From a bacterium (GTDB lineage Bacteria > Verrucomicrobiota > Kiritimatiellia > RFP12 > UBA1067), in the NCBI GenBank assembly GCA_025360845.1, contig JANYBJ010000113.1, forward strand, positions 1 through 49,417: DNA of 49,417 nucleotides, written 5' to 3'. The stretch's first letter is position 1. Each line of letters opens with the position of its first letter. Below, in pieces: positions 32,146 to 41,146 of the stretch. Both the position numbers and the translations under genes were made by a program. The notes beneath the pieces are model-generated. The model did no database searches, was not told the DNA's origin, and worked only from the letters and a program-made list of their open reading frames with translations.

Positions 32146-33317
32146 CAGAATCCATCCATATTCAGAATCTTGGCCCAATCCGGGACATCAAACTGGATGA
32201 TATCAAGCCGTTCACCGTTCTCATTGGTGACTCAGGGAGCGGGAAAAGCACGTTGATGAAGGCGCTTGCCCTCTTTCGCTGGCTTCACAAAATGTGCAAC
32301 ATCCGGGAATACCTGCATCAGAGTGCATTAAAGAAGTCACCGTTCCGGTTTAGGACGAATACCTACTTGAACAATTGTGGTTTCAAGGACTTTGTGACGG
32401 AAAAGACTGTTATCAAGTATGATGTCCGTTTCGAAGGAAGCACAGATCTCATCTCGCTTTCTCTCAAAGGAGGAAAACTTGATGTTCGTCAGGCAAAGAT
32501 CCCCCGGGATAAAATCTCTTTCAATAAGGTTAGTTTCATCTCTGAGTCACGCGGTATAATCCCTTCGTATCTTTCGAACGTAGGCGGCCCATTTTCACGG
32601 CGCACGGATTTGGGGTTCTACTTTGAAGAGGTTCTAAAAGATTTTTTGCGGGCCACGCAAGCCAGCCACTCGATTGACCTTTCATTTCTTGGGATTTCTT
32701 TTTCAATTGAGAAAGTTAACGGCATGCCCAAGTATTTCCTCAAGCCGTTGAATCCATCTGAAAAGAAACCATATAGAATTGAATGTCGGCATGGTTCTTC
32801 TGGAATGCAAAATACGGTTCCTCTGATGATGATCCTGAAACATTTCGCACAACAATTTGATTTTGAAAAGGCTTTCAAACGTTCAGCACTGGACTATGTG
32901 TACAATACGGATCAATTGACAGAGTTCAAACCGGCTGCCAATCTTGGAGATTTATCGAAAACGATTTATGTGCATATTGAGGAACCAGAACTTGGATTAT
33001 TTCCTGACGCGCAATGCGATCTGATGAACGATATGGTGCGTGAAAGCTTCATTGACAATAAGAATGCGATGAGTGTGATGCTTGCGACACACAGCCCCTA
33101 CATCCTCAATCATCTGAATCTACTCATCAAGGCGTATGACTCGAACAATACAAACCTTACATCTGACGCCAAATTGAATTATGACAAAGTCGCCGTGTAC
33201 CAAGTGGAGGACGGTACTGTTAGAGATCTCAAAATCAAGAACAAGCGATTGATTGACACCGATTCACTGTCTGACACGATTGACGACATTTATAATACCT
33301 ACGCGGAGTTGGGCTGA
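32142..33317 (+). CDS. AAA/ABC-like ATPase of a putative two-gene defence unit
   Basis: 391 residues of the SMC/RecF-like AAA family (AAA_21 style). N-terminal IHIQNLGPIRDIKLDDIKPF leads into Walker A GDSGSGKST (29-37). A long variable middle (about 45-270) is followed by an ABC-type signature region, Walker B YVHIEEPELGLFP (276-288, Glu280/281) and the switch histidine ATHSPYIL (about 315-322). This is the architecture of OLD, RloA, PtuA and similar ATPases that arm nuclease effectors in anti-phage systems. It overlaps leuD by four bases and the next gene by one, so the pair is translationally linked. It is visibly AT-richer than its neighbours, which fits recent transfer. The ATPase family is secure; the defence role is inferred. 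Confidence 0.85.
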   Translation: MTESIHIQNLGPIRDIKLDDIKPFTVLIGDSGSGKSTLMKALALFRWLHKMCNIREYLHQSALKKSPFRFRTNTYLNNCGFKDFVTEKTVIKYDVRFEGSTDLISLSLKGGKLDVRQAKIPRDKISFNKVSFISESRGIIPSYLSNVGGPFSRRTDLGFYFEEVLKDFLRATQASHSIDLSFLGISFSIEKVNGMPKYFLKPLNPSEKKPYRIECRHGSSGMQNTVPLMMILKHFAQQFDFEKAFKRSALDYVYNTDQLTEFKPAANLGDLSKTIYVHIEEPELGLFPDAQCDLMNDMVRESFIDNKNAMSVMLATHSPYILNHLNLLIKAYDSNNTNLTSDAKLNYDKVAVYQVEDGTVRDLKIKNKRLIDTDSLSDTIDDIYNTYAELG

Positions 33318-33937
33318 TGTGCTTATGGTCGTTACGCCTTTCTTTGCCGTGGTCGTTGGCAACCTCTCCCATCTGTTCATGCTGCAAGAAAACGACTGCC
33401 TCTCTATTTGCATTGGACGATCCTTCAAACCCCCAGACGCCAAGCGCGGACTGGCTAACCCAGGGTTCTAGGGGAAAGGCAACGTATAAGAATCCAAGGC
33501 AGAGCGCTGTTGTGATTCTGAATTTTGGACAGTATGTTAGCTCCATCAATGTTGGTCAGCGTCCACCACAGTGCGATTTTGTCTTATGCACCGCCGACAA
33601 AAGTCATGTGCTCTTGGCCGAACTCAAAATCGCCAAGATGAGGCAAATGCGCCATCATCGAAAGAAGGCAAAAGTACAGTTGTTCACGACGTTGTCTTCT
33701 CTTCTTGGCGCGGCATCTGTAGCAGAGGACATTAGAGGAGCGGCCATTAAAGCGTGTTGCTTATTTCATCAGCGCCCTTCATTTTCTTCAGAACTTATGA
33801 TTAAAGCCCCTGATTCCTTTCATCGTCGAGATTCCCCGGAGCCTGAAAATGGAGAGAAGAAAGAGAATCTCGCAATAGAAGGATTGGGGTTTGAATATTG
33901 GGAGTATACTGCTCATCAGCAGTATAAGTTCGCTTAA
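33317..33937 (+). CDS. Putative PD-(D/E)XK-like partner of the ATPase
   Basis: 206 residues, not recognised as a named family. The start ATG overlaps the ATPase stop (TGATG). A PD-(D/E)XK-like core is visible: Asp87 in QCDFVLC, a beta strand HVLLAELKI with Glu102 and Lys104, then a helix containing KVQLFTTLSSLLG, where Gln121 fits the Q often seen after this core. Upstream lies a FALDDPSNPQTPSADWL segment and a Cys cluster (C20, C22, C23). It ends in a Glu/Lys-rich tail and YWEYTAHQQYKFA. No signal peptide is evident. A nuclease effector controlled by the ATPase is the leading hypothesis. The first 25 residues look less typical, so a start shift or small frame error there is possible. Confidence 0.65.
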   Translation: MCLWSLRLSLPWSLATSPICSCCKKTTASLFALDDPSNPQTPSADWLTQGSRGKATYKNPRQSAVVILNFGQYVSSINVGQRPPQCDFVLCTADKSHVLLAELKIAKMRQMRHHRKKAKVQLFTTLSSLLGAASVAEDIRGAAIKACCLFHQRPSFSSELMIKAPDSFHRRDSPEPENGEKKENLAIEGLGFEYWEYTAHQQYKFA

Positions 33938-33956
33938 TTACTGAGGAAACGATGCT

Positions 33957-34748
33957 ATGAGAACCACACGAGTGATCGCGATCGCCAACCAGAAGGGCGG
34001 CGTCGGAAAGACAACCACAGTCGTCAATCTCGCCGCCGCCTTGGCGGAAATGAAGAAGACCGTCCTGGTCATCGACCTCGACCCTCAGGCCAACGCCACC
34101 AGCGGCCTCGGCCTGCCGCGCCAGCAGGGCGTGAGCCTCTATCAGGTGCTCACCGGCACGGCCGACGTCGCGGACATCATCCAGGCCACGCCTTACGAGG
34201 GCATCAACATCATCCCCGCCGAACTCGACCTCGCGGGCGCGGAGATCGAGATCGCCCGCCAGGAGAACCACCTAGACGTGGTTCGCAACGTGCTCGACCG
34301 CGTGCTCACCGCCGGCGTGTTCGACTACGTGCTCATGGACTGCCCGCCTTCGCTCGGCATCCTCATGACCTCCTCGCTCGCGGCGGCCGACGCCGTGGTC
34401 GTGCCCATGCAGTGCGAGTACTACGCCATGGAGGGCCTGAGCGTGATCACCTCGCTCATCAGCCAGCTCCACGACAACGGCGTGAACCCCGGGCTGACGC
34501 TCGAAGGCATCCTGATGACCATGTTCGACGGCCGCACGCGCCTGGCGGCGGACGTGGTGAAAGAGGTGCGCTCCCACTTCGGCGAGAAGGTCTACGAGAC
34601 GGTCATCCCGCGCAACGTGCGCATCAGCGAGGCCCCGAGCTTCGGCCAGCCTGTCATCTTCTACGATCCCTCCAGCAAAGGCGCGGAGGCCTACCGCGCC
34701 TTCGCCGCCGAATTCGCGCGCCGCACCCCCGCTGCCGTGCATGTTTGA
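33957..34748 (+). CDS. parA: ParA/Soj-family chromosome partitioning ATPase
   Basis: 263 residues. A deviant Walker A KGGVGKTTT (about 14-22) is followed by LVIDLDPQANATSGLG (Walker A' region), the Walker B YVLMDCPPSLGIL, and the DNA-binding surface near VIPRNVRISEAPSFGQPVIF. This matches chromosomal ParA/Soj proteins that, with ParB, move origins or other cargo. A GAGG ribosome site lies about ten bases upstream. No parB is found downstream in the window; the gene is followed by a toxin remnant. It returns to the GC-rich composition of the host genome after the AT-richer pair. Confidence 0.93.
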   Translation: MRTTRVIAIANQKGGVGKTTTVVNLAAALAEMKKTVLVIDLDPQANATSGLGLPRQQGVSLYQVLTGTADVADIIQATPYEGINIIPAELDLAGAEIEIARQENHLDVVRNVLDRVLTAGVFDYVLMDCPPSLGILMTSSLAAADAVVVPMQCEYYAMEGLSVITSLISQLHDNGVNPGLTLEGILMTMFDGRTRLAADVVKEVRSHFGEKVYETVIPRNVRISEAPSFGQPVIFYDPSSKGAEAYRAFAAEFARRTPAAVHV

Positions 34749-34783
34749 CGGTGTGACGCGGGGCATGGCAGGAAAACAAATAG

Positions 34784-34960
34784 AAGAGGCCGGACTGGAA
34801 GGCCCTCGACCCCGTTGCCGGGTCATGGGCCGAAGATCCGGCGTTTGACGCCGCCCTGTGCGTCCAGCACGACCTGTTGCTCTGTTCACGCGACGCGCAT
34901 TTCGACCACCTGCCAACCACTCGCTTGTTAAAGCCCGAGCGAAGCTCTCGTGTCCTTTGA
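34784..34960 (+). pseudogene. PIN-domain (VapC-like) toxin remnant
   Basis: A 58-codon open stretch without a start codon, ending in TGA. DAALCVQHDLLLCSRDAHFD followed by HLPTTRLL matches the last third of PIN-domain toxins (A.A..H...L.TRD.HF..I..L.LL), including the conserved Asp of SRDAHF. The N-terminal two thirds with the other acidic residues are absent. The rest of 34749-35191 shows nothing coding; it holds a hairpin at 35134-35163. Confidence 0.5.
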
Positions 34961-35133
34961 AGAAACGACCTTGTCCTTCGGATTGTGCAGACGACCCAAG
35001 GCGTTCCTCCGTGCGGCGAACTTTTCAAAGTGGTTTTCGAGTGCCTTCTGGACATGCATAGGATTTTGTCCGCCCTTTTTGGTTTATCACACCTCCGGAT
35101 GTGTGAGACTCGCATATCCTCTTTCAAACAGGA

Positions 35134-35163
35134 ACGCCCAACGTTCGAGGGCGAGCGTTGGGC
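35134..35163. repeat. Hairpin CGCCCAACG / CGTTGGGCG
   Basis: Perfect 9-bp arms around a 12-base loop, about 30 bp beyond the stop of the minus-strand surface-protein gene. Without a T-run it is not a clear intrinsic terminator, but its position would allow it to protect the 3' end of that message. Confidence 0.5.
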
Positions 35164-35191
35164 GCTGAGTTGGTTTGCGTTTAACCGCGTG

Positions 35192-38100
35192 CTAATTGAT
35201 CAGAACCAGCAGGCCACGGCTGATCAGCCGCACCTCCCCGATGGTGTTGTTGTAATGGATCGTCCATCTGCCGGTGTTGAGATTGGACGATGTGAACGTC
35301 CCGGTGAGACCTCCCGGCGTACAGGTCGCGATCACATACCGCTTGCCGGATTTGAGCTGGCTCAGGTCCTGAATCTGCAGGGACAGACCTGAGAGGTTCA
35401 GAGGCCCCTGGGCATTGAGGAGATCGGAGGTTCCGTCCAGCGCCACGTCTGTCAGCAGCGTCCCGCCCAGGGGCACCACGGACGTGAGCGTCAGCGTGCC
35501 GACCGCATTCGCGCCTCCCGGCGCGATCGCACCGTTGACGGCCAGCGTGCCGTTGGTGACCACGCCGCTGCCGCTCAGCCCGGACAGGGTCTGGGTTGTC
35601 CCGTTGAGATCCAACACAGCGCCTGCGGCGACCGCCACACGGCCTGCCGAAATAGCCGCCGAGCCATCGGACGACAACCACTTGGCCCTCAAGTACGCCT
35701 CGACCCACATGCGCTCTGCCGGGGTCAGCGCGCGGTTGAAGACAATGACCTCGGCCAGGTTGCCTTGACAGGTGGCGTCGAACCGCGACCCCAGATACAG
35801 CGGGGTGTCGGCCGTCGCCGGCGCGATCGCCCGGGAGCCGCTGAAAATGGTTCCGCCACTGATCAGTTTCGCCGAGCTGTAGCTGGAGGCGATCATGTAG
35901 TCGTAGAGCTCATACATGCCGCTGGGGCGGGCCTCGAACAAGATGTCGTTCCCCCACGTATAACTGAACAGGAATTCCGGATGGCTGGCGATGCCGAAGG
36001 CACGGTTGTCCCAGCCGTCACCGACGTGGGCAAAGAACATGGTGCCGTTGTTCTTCCGGTCGCCGACGACGAACAGCGTCCGGTCCTGCGCGCCGGCGAT
36101 GCCCAGGTTGTTCTGCGTCCGCAGGGCCGTCGTGCCGTCCACCGAGAGCACCGGCTTGCCGTTCAGGGCGCCGTACGCTACGGTCGGCCCCACCCCCGCG
36201 TTGATCTGCACGGCATTCAAGGCGGCTCCAGCCGTGCCCTTGTTCGTCCACAGGGTGACCTGGCCGGCCTCGTTGGTCGTGAGGGTTGCCGCGTCGGAGG
36301 CGTCGAACCAGGCCACGCTGCCCGCCAACAGCGCTTGCAGAGAGGGCGACTGCAGGACGAGCGTCCCCTCGCTGACGGTTGTGCCGCCGCTGTAGGCGTT
36401 TACCCCGGAGAGGGTCAGCGCGCCTGTGCCCACCTTGTTGAGCGCGATGGCCCCGTCGAGCGTTCCCGAGAGCTCGGTGTTGGCGTTGCCGCTGCCGACC
36501 GTGAGCGTCACATTGTCCATGGCGCTGTTCATGACCCGGCCGGCACCGCCCACTCCGGCCAGCGCCTGATCGGCCCCGCCCAGATCCAGCGCGGCTCCGG
36601 CGGAGACCTGAAGCGCGGAGTTGACGGGCAGGATGTCCGAGGGGTTGCCGTTGTTCATGTTCATCAGGCTCACGATCTCCGAAGGCCCCAGTGCGCGGTT
36701 GGCGATCTGCACGTTGTCCAACCACCCCTTGAAGGTGATGTCGGCGGTGGTCTTGCCGACGACAAAGCCCGTGGGCTGGGCGTTCAGGCCCGTGCGCCCG
36801 GACGTGCCGACGCTGCTGCCGTCCACATACAGGGTCTGGGTCGCGCCGTCCCAGGTGATGGCGACGTGGTGCCAGCTGCCGTCCTTCGGGTTCGCGCTGA
36901 GACCCGTCAGCTCCCAGTCGTTCCCCCACCAGTAGTTGTTCAGCGCGTTGGCGCCGGCGAGGCGGAAATTGTTGCACAGGTTCCCGCCGTTCACGCCCCA
37001 GCCGGCAAAGCCGCCGGTGTTCCCCGAGCCGTCGTCCTTTTCCCAGAGGGCGATGGTGTAAGCGCTGCCGCCCGTGGGGACGCCCGTGGGGAAGACGCTC
37101 CTCATGAAGTGCGAGCCCCCGTCCAGATAGGCGGCTCCGCCGTACTTCCCGTTTTCGGTGTAGACAGGGGTTCCCACGGCGGACAAATCGTTGCCCCAGA
37201 CGCTGCTGTCCTGGCCCAGGTTCGCGGGATTGTCAAACTTGTAGCAGACCTGAATCCCATCGGCAAGCGCGGCGAGTTTCAACGTGCCGCCCTGGACCTG
37301 CGTGTCCCCGCTGTAGGTGTTCGCCCCAGAGAGCGCCAGCGTGCCGGGCCCCTTCTTGGTCAGCGAGCCGTTCCCTGAGAACCCGTTAACGACCCTTAAT
37401 CCGGCACCGGCCGAAGTCGTCACCGTGACGCCGTTGGACAGGATGACGGGAGCCGTGATCGTATGGGTGCCAAGGTCGACCTCGAGGCTGGGGCTGCCCG
37501 ACGAACCTCCATTGGCGTCATCGATAACAAGGGTGCTCGCCGGAACGCTGGAGCCGGGCTCGATGCTGTAGGATGCCGCATTGGCGAACGAGAGGCGGCC
37601 CATCGTCTGGCTGCCGTCGAGCGTGACGCTGCCGCTGCTCAGGAGGGCGCCAGAAAACGTGGCCCACTCCCCCTGCCCGCCCGGCAGGCCATTGGCCCAG
37701 TTGGCTGACGTTGTCCAACTCCCTCCCGTGCCGAGGTTCCACGAGGAGGGCAGCCTCAGCGAGAAGTTGTCGAACTGCGCATCCCCTTCATTGCCGCTGA
37801 AGGTGGCTTCCCAGATGCCGACCTGCACGGCCAGACCGTTCATGTCGGCACGCGTGGTGGCGCTGATCTGGGACCAGCTCGAGCCATCCGTGCTCCGGTA
37901 ACTGGTAAAGGTGTCGCCCACGCGCGTGAGCCGCAGCCAGGGCTGTGCGGGGGCGCCGACCTCGCTCGTGGTGGTCGCATTGTCGTCGACGCTGCGGTGT
38001 CCGTTGTTGTTGTCGCATGCGAAGTATTTGACGGCGACCCAATCTTCTCCGGCCCCGGCATCGGCCAGATTAGCCACACGCGCCATCAGGCCCGCGTCAT

Positions 38101-38449
38101 GCCAATTCGGATTGTTCATGCTGATGACTTGAACCGAGACGTCGAAGTCGCCCGAGACCGTTTTGTAAAGGAGGATGCCGTCGTTGTCGCCGTTCTCCCA
38201 ACTGCCATTGGTCGAGCGGAGGGTCAGCCGTCCCGCGTTGGAGATGTTTGCATCCGCGGCCGCCACGGTCGTATTACCGCCCAAGACGTTGTAGAAGAAG
38301 CCGTCCCAGATCGTCCCCGCGACCCCGTCGGCTTTAAAGTCATGCGAGACGCCGAAGGTGTCGGTGACGTTCACTCCCTTCACATTCATCGCCGTGGCCA
38401 ACAGCAAAACGAACCACCCGCTCCTGATCATTTTCATGTTCATGTTCAT
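35192..38449 (-). CDS. Secreted beta-strand-repeat / LamG surface protein
   Basis: 1085 residues from the ATG at 38449, chosen because AAGGAGAG lies just upstream. A signal peptide (about 1-25) precedes a concanavalin-like domain (about 30-225, SGDFDVSVQVISMNN, PNWHDAGLMARVAN). Autotransporter-associated beta-strand repeats follow (GPGTLALSGANTYSGDTQVQ and GTGALTLSGVNAYSGGTTVS), with LamG-like lectin domains between them (about 395-610 with DGSWHHVAITWDGATQTLYV, and about 700-925). The C-terminus has no beta-barrel and no PEP-CTERM or LPXTG signal. It is probably an exported glycan-binding or structural protein. It lies downstream of the GH127 gene with a conserved palindrome in front (38533-38552), suggesting co-regulation. 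Confidence 0.8.
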   Translation of the reverse strand: MNMNMKMIRSGWFVLLLATAMNVKGVNVTDTFGVSHDFKADGVAGTIWDGFFYNVLGGNTTVAAADANISNAGRLTLRSTNGSWENGDNDGILLYKTVSGDFDVSVQVISMNNPNWHDAGLMARVANLADAGAGEDWVAVKYFACDNNNGHRSVDDNATTTSEVGAPAQPWLRLTRVGDTFTSYRSTDGSSWSQISATTRADMNGLAVQVGIWEATFSGNEGDAQFDNFSLRLPSSWNLGTGGSWTTSANWANGLPGGQGEWATFSGALLSSGSVTLDGSQTMGRLSFANAASYSIEPGSSVPASTLVIDDANGGSSGSPSLEVDLGTHTITAPVILSNGVTVTTSAGAGLRVVNGFSGNGSLTKKGPGTLALSGANTYSGDTQVQGGTLKLAALADGIQVCYKFDNPANLGQDSSVWGNDLSAVGTPVYTENGKYGGAAYLDGGSHFMRSVFPTGVPTGGSAYTIALWEKDDGSGNTGGFAGWGVNGGNLCNNFRLAGANALNNYWWGNDWELTGLSANPKDGSWHHVAITWDGATQTLYVDGSSVGTSGRTGLNAQPTGFVVGKTTADITFKGWLDNVQIANRALGPSEIVSLMNMNNGNPSDILPVNSALQVSAGAALDLGGADQALAGVGGAGRVMNSAMDNVTLTVGSGNANTELSGTLDGAIALNKVGTGALTLSGVNAYSGGTTVSEGTLVLQSPSLQALLAGSVAWFDASDAATLTTNEAGQVTLWTNKGTAGAALNAVQINAGVGPTVAYGALNGKPVLSVDGTTALRTQNNLGIAGAQDRTLFVVGDRKNNGTMFFAHVGDGWDNRAFGIASHPEFLFSYTWGNDILFEARPSGMYELYDYMIASSYSSAKLISGGTIFSGSRAIAPATADTPLYLGSRFDATCQGNLAEVIVFNRALTPAERMWVEAYLRAKWLSSDGSAAISAGRVAVAAGAVLDLNGTTQTLSGLSGSGVVTNGTLAVNGAIAPGGANAVGTLTLTSVVPLGGTLLTDVALDGTSDLLNAQGPLNLSGLSLQIQDLSQLKSGKRYVIATCTPGGLTGTFTSSNLNTGRWTIHYNNTIGEVRLISRGLLVLIN

Positions 38450-38532
38450 GCCCTGCTCTCCTTTATTGTCGTCGATGGAAAACACATTTTACCAACCGTT
38501 ATCATCATACAGAAAAACGAACCACGCTGTCC

Positions 38533-38552
38533 TGTCACATGTTGATGTGACA
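38533..38552. promoter_or_regulatory. Putative response-regulator operator, site 1
   Basis: A perfect palindrome TGTCACAT-GTTG-ATGTGACA, centred about 93 bp before the start codon of the beta-strand-repeat gene. A possible -10 (TATGAT, minus strand) lies between it and the gene. It matches site 2 at 41123-41140 in both arms. Confidence 0.6.
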
Positions 38553-38586
38553 CCCGGCGGCGCGTGGCAGGAGCGGCCGCGCAGAG

Positions 38587-41028
38587 TTAAGGCAAGACGC
38601 GCCACTCCAGAATGCCGCCGGAAAATTCCGGCTGAAGCTGCGCCTCCAGCCGCAGTGCGGACATCGTCACGGGGTCGAAGGTCATACGGTTGAACGTGTC
38701 CTTCAGCACGCCGGCTGCGGAGGCGTTGGACACGGGCTGCCACCGGGTCCCGTCGTACCAAGTCAGCTTGCAGCTCTGCGGGACACGGCACGACCCGACC
38801 CCTTCATCGTCGAACCAGTAGACCTCCACCGATGACGCTCGCACGGGCTTGGCAAAATCGTACTGGACCCACTCAGTCGTACCCTTGTGGTCCCACCAGG
38901 AGAAGCGGGGTATGGTGGCGTCGCCCGACTTCGTTGGAAGAATCTGATCGTTGAGGGCCGCAGTCGTGTCGGCGGAATGGACATGCGAGGCCAAAGCCTT
39001 GGCCTCGCTGGCCAAGGTGGGACAGGGCAAGGGAATCGCCTTGTCCGCCGCGCGCGGCAACCAGACCGCCATGGGGTTGTGTCCCCGATGACACCAGACC
39101 TCATACGGCACGGCAGTGAGATCGACGGGGCGCTGGGCCACAGAGCCGTCTTCCCGGCGGAACGCCTCGGACGCCTTGCCGCGCAGGACCGTGACTCCGC
39201 CCAGCAAGGAGGGCCGCGCTTCGGCCGTCAGTGCGGCATCGTCGGCCAGCGAGAGCTGGCGCACGCGACCGTTCTGGTCAGCACCCTCGACACAGTAGAC
39301 GAGCGGCCCGCGCTCCAATGCCACCAAACCGGCGTCGGCCACAACCTTCTCGTGCGCGACCACCCGCCGCACCGGCATCGGCAGCTCCAGCTCGACCACA
39401 TCGCCGCGCTTCCACGTCCGCGTCACTCCGGCAAAGCCTTGAGCTTTCTCGGCCTTGAAGGCTTGCCCGTTGACCGTCACCAGCGGGGCCGCGGCGGCCG
39501 GGCCGACGATGCGGTACAGGTCGCTCGGCACAGCCGCGCCCGCGGCCCAGCCCGGAACGCGCAGCTTCAGCTCCCACTCGCCGGCGGTGTCGCTCAACAC
39601 CTCAAACCGCACCTTGCCGCTCCAAGGGTAATCCGTCACCTGCCGCAGCGTCACTTTGTAGCTGCCCAGCGGGATCTCCGCCACGCTGGCGAGATAGAGG
39701 CCGACGTACACGCTGCGCCCGCGCGTCGCATAGGCGAACCCCGGGACAGACGGGATGAAGCGGGCGATGTTGACCGGGCAGCAGGCGCACCCGGTCCAAG
39801 GGAAGCGGTCGCTGTGCCCCTGGTTGAAAGGGTAGGCCCCGTCCGAGGCCAGCGGGTTCACGTAGAAGAACCGGTCGCCGCTGAGCGACACGCCCGACAG
39901 GACGCCGTTGTAGAGAACGCGCTCCAGAACGTCGAGGTACTTGCCATCGCCGGAAAGCAGAAACATGCGATGGTTCCACAGCGCGTTCGCGATGCCTGCG
40001 CAGGTCTCGTTGTACGCCTCGGCGTTGGGCAGCTCGTAGGCGTCGCCCATCGCCTCGCCGCCGTGGCGCGCGCCGAGGCCGCCCGTCAGCGCCATCTTGC
40101 GGCTCGCCATGTCCAGCCACATCGCGTCGACGGCCTTCCGGTACGGGCCGTCGCCCAGGATCGCGGCGATGTCCGTCATCGCGCAGGCCATGTAGACCGA
40201 GCGGACGGCGTGGCCGACCAGCTCCGTCTGTTCGGAGACCGGCTTGTGGTTGGCATACTGGGCCATGGGGATGCCCTTTCCGCGTCCCCTGCACTCCAGA
40301 AGAAAGCGCGACAAATCAAGATACGCCCGTTTGCCCGTCACCCGGTAAAGCTTCACCAGGCTGAGTTCGATCTCCGGATGGCCTGACGGGATTTCAAGTT
40401 TTCCGGGACCCCAGACCGAGGCCACGAGATCCGCGCTCCGGGTGGCCACATCCAGCAGCGTCCGCTTGCCGGTCGCCTGATAATGGGCCACGGCGGCCTC
40501 GTAGAGATGCCCCACGTTATAAAGCTCGTGGCTGTCCCCGTACTTGCCCAGCAGGTCGCCGCAGTCGTTCAGCCAGCGCTTCGGGCTGGCGATGCCCGGC
40601 GGGTTGTCAGGATGGATCGTGCGGGCCGTGTACAGATACCCGTCCGGCTCCTGTGCGGCGGCGATCTTCGCGATCAGCCCGTCGAGGTAGGCGTCGAGCT
40701 TCGGGTCGGGGTGGGTGGCCAAGCTGTAGGCGGCGCCCTCGATGACCTTGTAGACGTCCGAGTCATCGAACGGCGTGCCCCGGAAGCTCCCCGGCATCAG
40801 CCGCGCCGCCTTCGCGAAATTGTCGATGCGCCCCGTCTCCTCGCACTGCTTGAAGGCGTACCAGACCGTGACCGCGCGGTTGGTTTCCAGCCGGGCGCCC
40901 CAGAAGCCATCCTCGACCTTGACCGCCGTAAACGGCATCGGCCGGATCGGGTAGTCTTTCAACTCTTCGGCACAGGCCTGCATCAGAAACCCAGCGGCCG
41001 CCGCACCGATGATCCATACGCTCTTCAT
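38587..41028 (-). CDS. GH127-type beta-L-arabinofuranosidase
   Basis: 813 residues from the ATG at 41028, which has AAGGAG seven bases upstream. A signal peptide (about 1-20, QACA) is followed by the (alpha/alpha)6 barrel of GH127 (DUF1680). The zinc and catalytic residues of this family are visible: Glu325 in RHGGEAMG (likely acid/base), Glu341 and Cys343 in YNETCAG, and Cys416-Cys417 in GCACCPVN, where one cysteine acts as nucleophile. Beta-rich domains follow (about 450-640) and a C-terminal F5/8-like sandwich (WVQYDFAKPVRASSVEVYWF). It releases beta-L-arabinofuranose from plant cell-wall glycoproteins or arabinans. It lies directly downstream of the two-component genes. Confidence 0.9.
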   Translation of the reverse strand: MKSVWIIGAAAAGFLMQACAEELKDYPIRPMPFTAVKVEDGFWGARLETNRAVTVWYAFKQCEETGRIDNFAKAARLMPGSFRGTPFDDSDVYKVIEGAAYSLATHPDPKLDAYLDGLIAKIAAAQEPDGYLYTARTIHPDNPPGIASPKRWLNDCGDLLGKYGDSHELYNVGHLYEAAVAHYQATGKRTLLDVATRSADLVASVWGPGKLEIPSGHPEIELSLVKLYRVTGKRAYLDLSRFLLECRGRGKGIPMAQYANHKPVSEQTELVGHAVRSVYMACAMTDIAAILGDGPYRKAVDAMWLDMASRKMALTGGLGARHGGEAMGDAYELPNAEAYNETCAGIANALWNHRMFLLSGDGKYLDVLERVLYNGVLSGVSLSGDRFFYVNPLASDGAYPFNQGHSDRFPWTGCACCPVNIARFIPSVPGFAYATRGRSVYVGLYLASVAEIPLGSYKVTLRQVTDYPWSGKVRFEVLSDTAGEWELKLRVPGWAAGAAVPSDLYRIVGPAAAAPLVTVNGQAFKAEKAQGFAGVTRTWKRGDVVELELPMPVRRVVAHEKVVADAGLVALERGPLVYCVEGADQNGRVRQLSLADDAALTAEARPSLLGGVTVLRGKASEAFRREDGSVAQRPVDLTAVPYEVWCHRGHNPMAVWLPRAADKAIPLPCPTLASEAKALASHVHSADTTAALNDQILPTKSGDATIPRFSWWDHKGTTEWVQYDFAKPVRASSVEVYWFDDEGVGSCRVPQSCKLTWYDGTRWQPVSNASAAGVLKDTFNRMTFDPVTMSALRLEAQLQPEFSGGILEWRVLP

Positions 41029-41122
41029 CGCGAAACTCCTTCTGTTCAATCCACCGCGCTTGCTTGGGGCGCACATGCACCTTTATGAACAAGAAAATAG
41101 CGGATACCCGCAGGCTTGTCAT

Positions 41123-41140
41123 GTCACATCAAGATGTGAC
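41123..41140. promoter_or_regulatory. Putative response-regulator operator, site 2
   Basis: A perfect palindrome GTCACATC-AA-GATGTGAC (TGTCACATC on the left including the flanking T), between the response-regulator stop and the GH127 gene, centred about 103 bp before the GH127 start codon. It shares arms and overall 20-bp spacing with site 1. Confidence 0.6.
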
Positions 41141-41146
41141 GGATGC

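Noticed and set aside
41029..41076. An upstream ATG for the GH127 gene (16 extra residues), and likewise one for the surface protein at 38485.
   Set aside because: The downstream ATGs have strong ribosome sites and begin directly with a signal peptide; the extensions would bury it.
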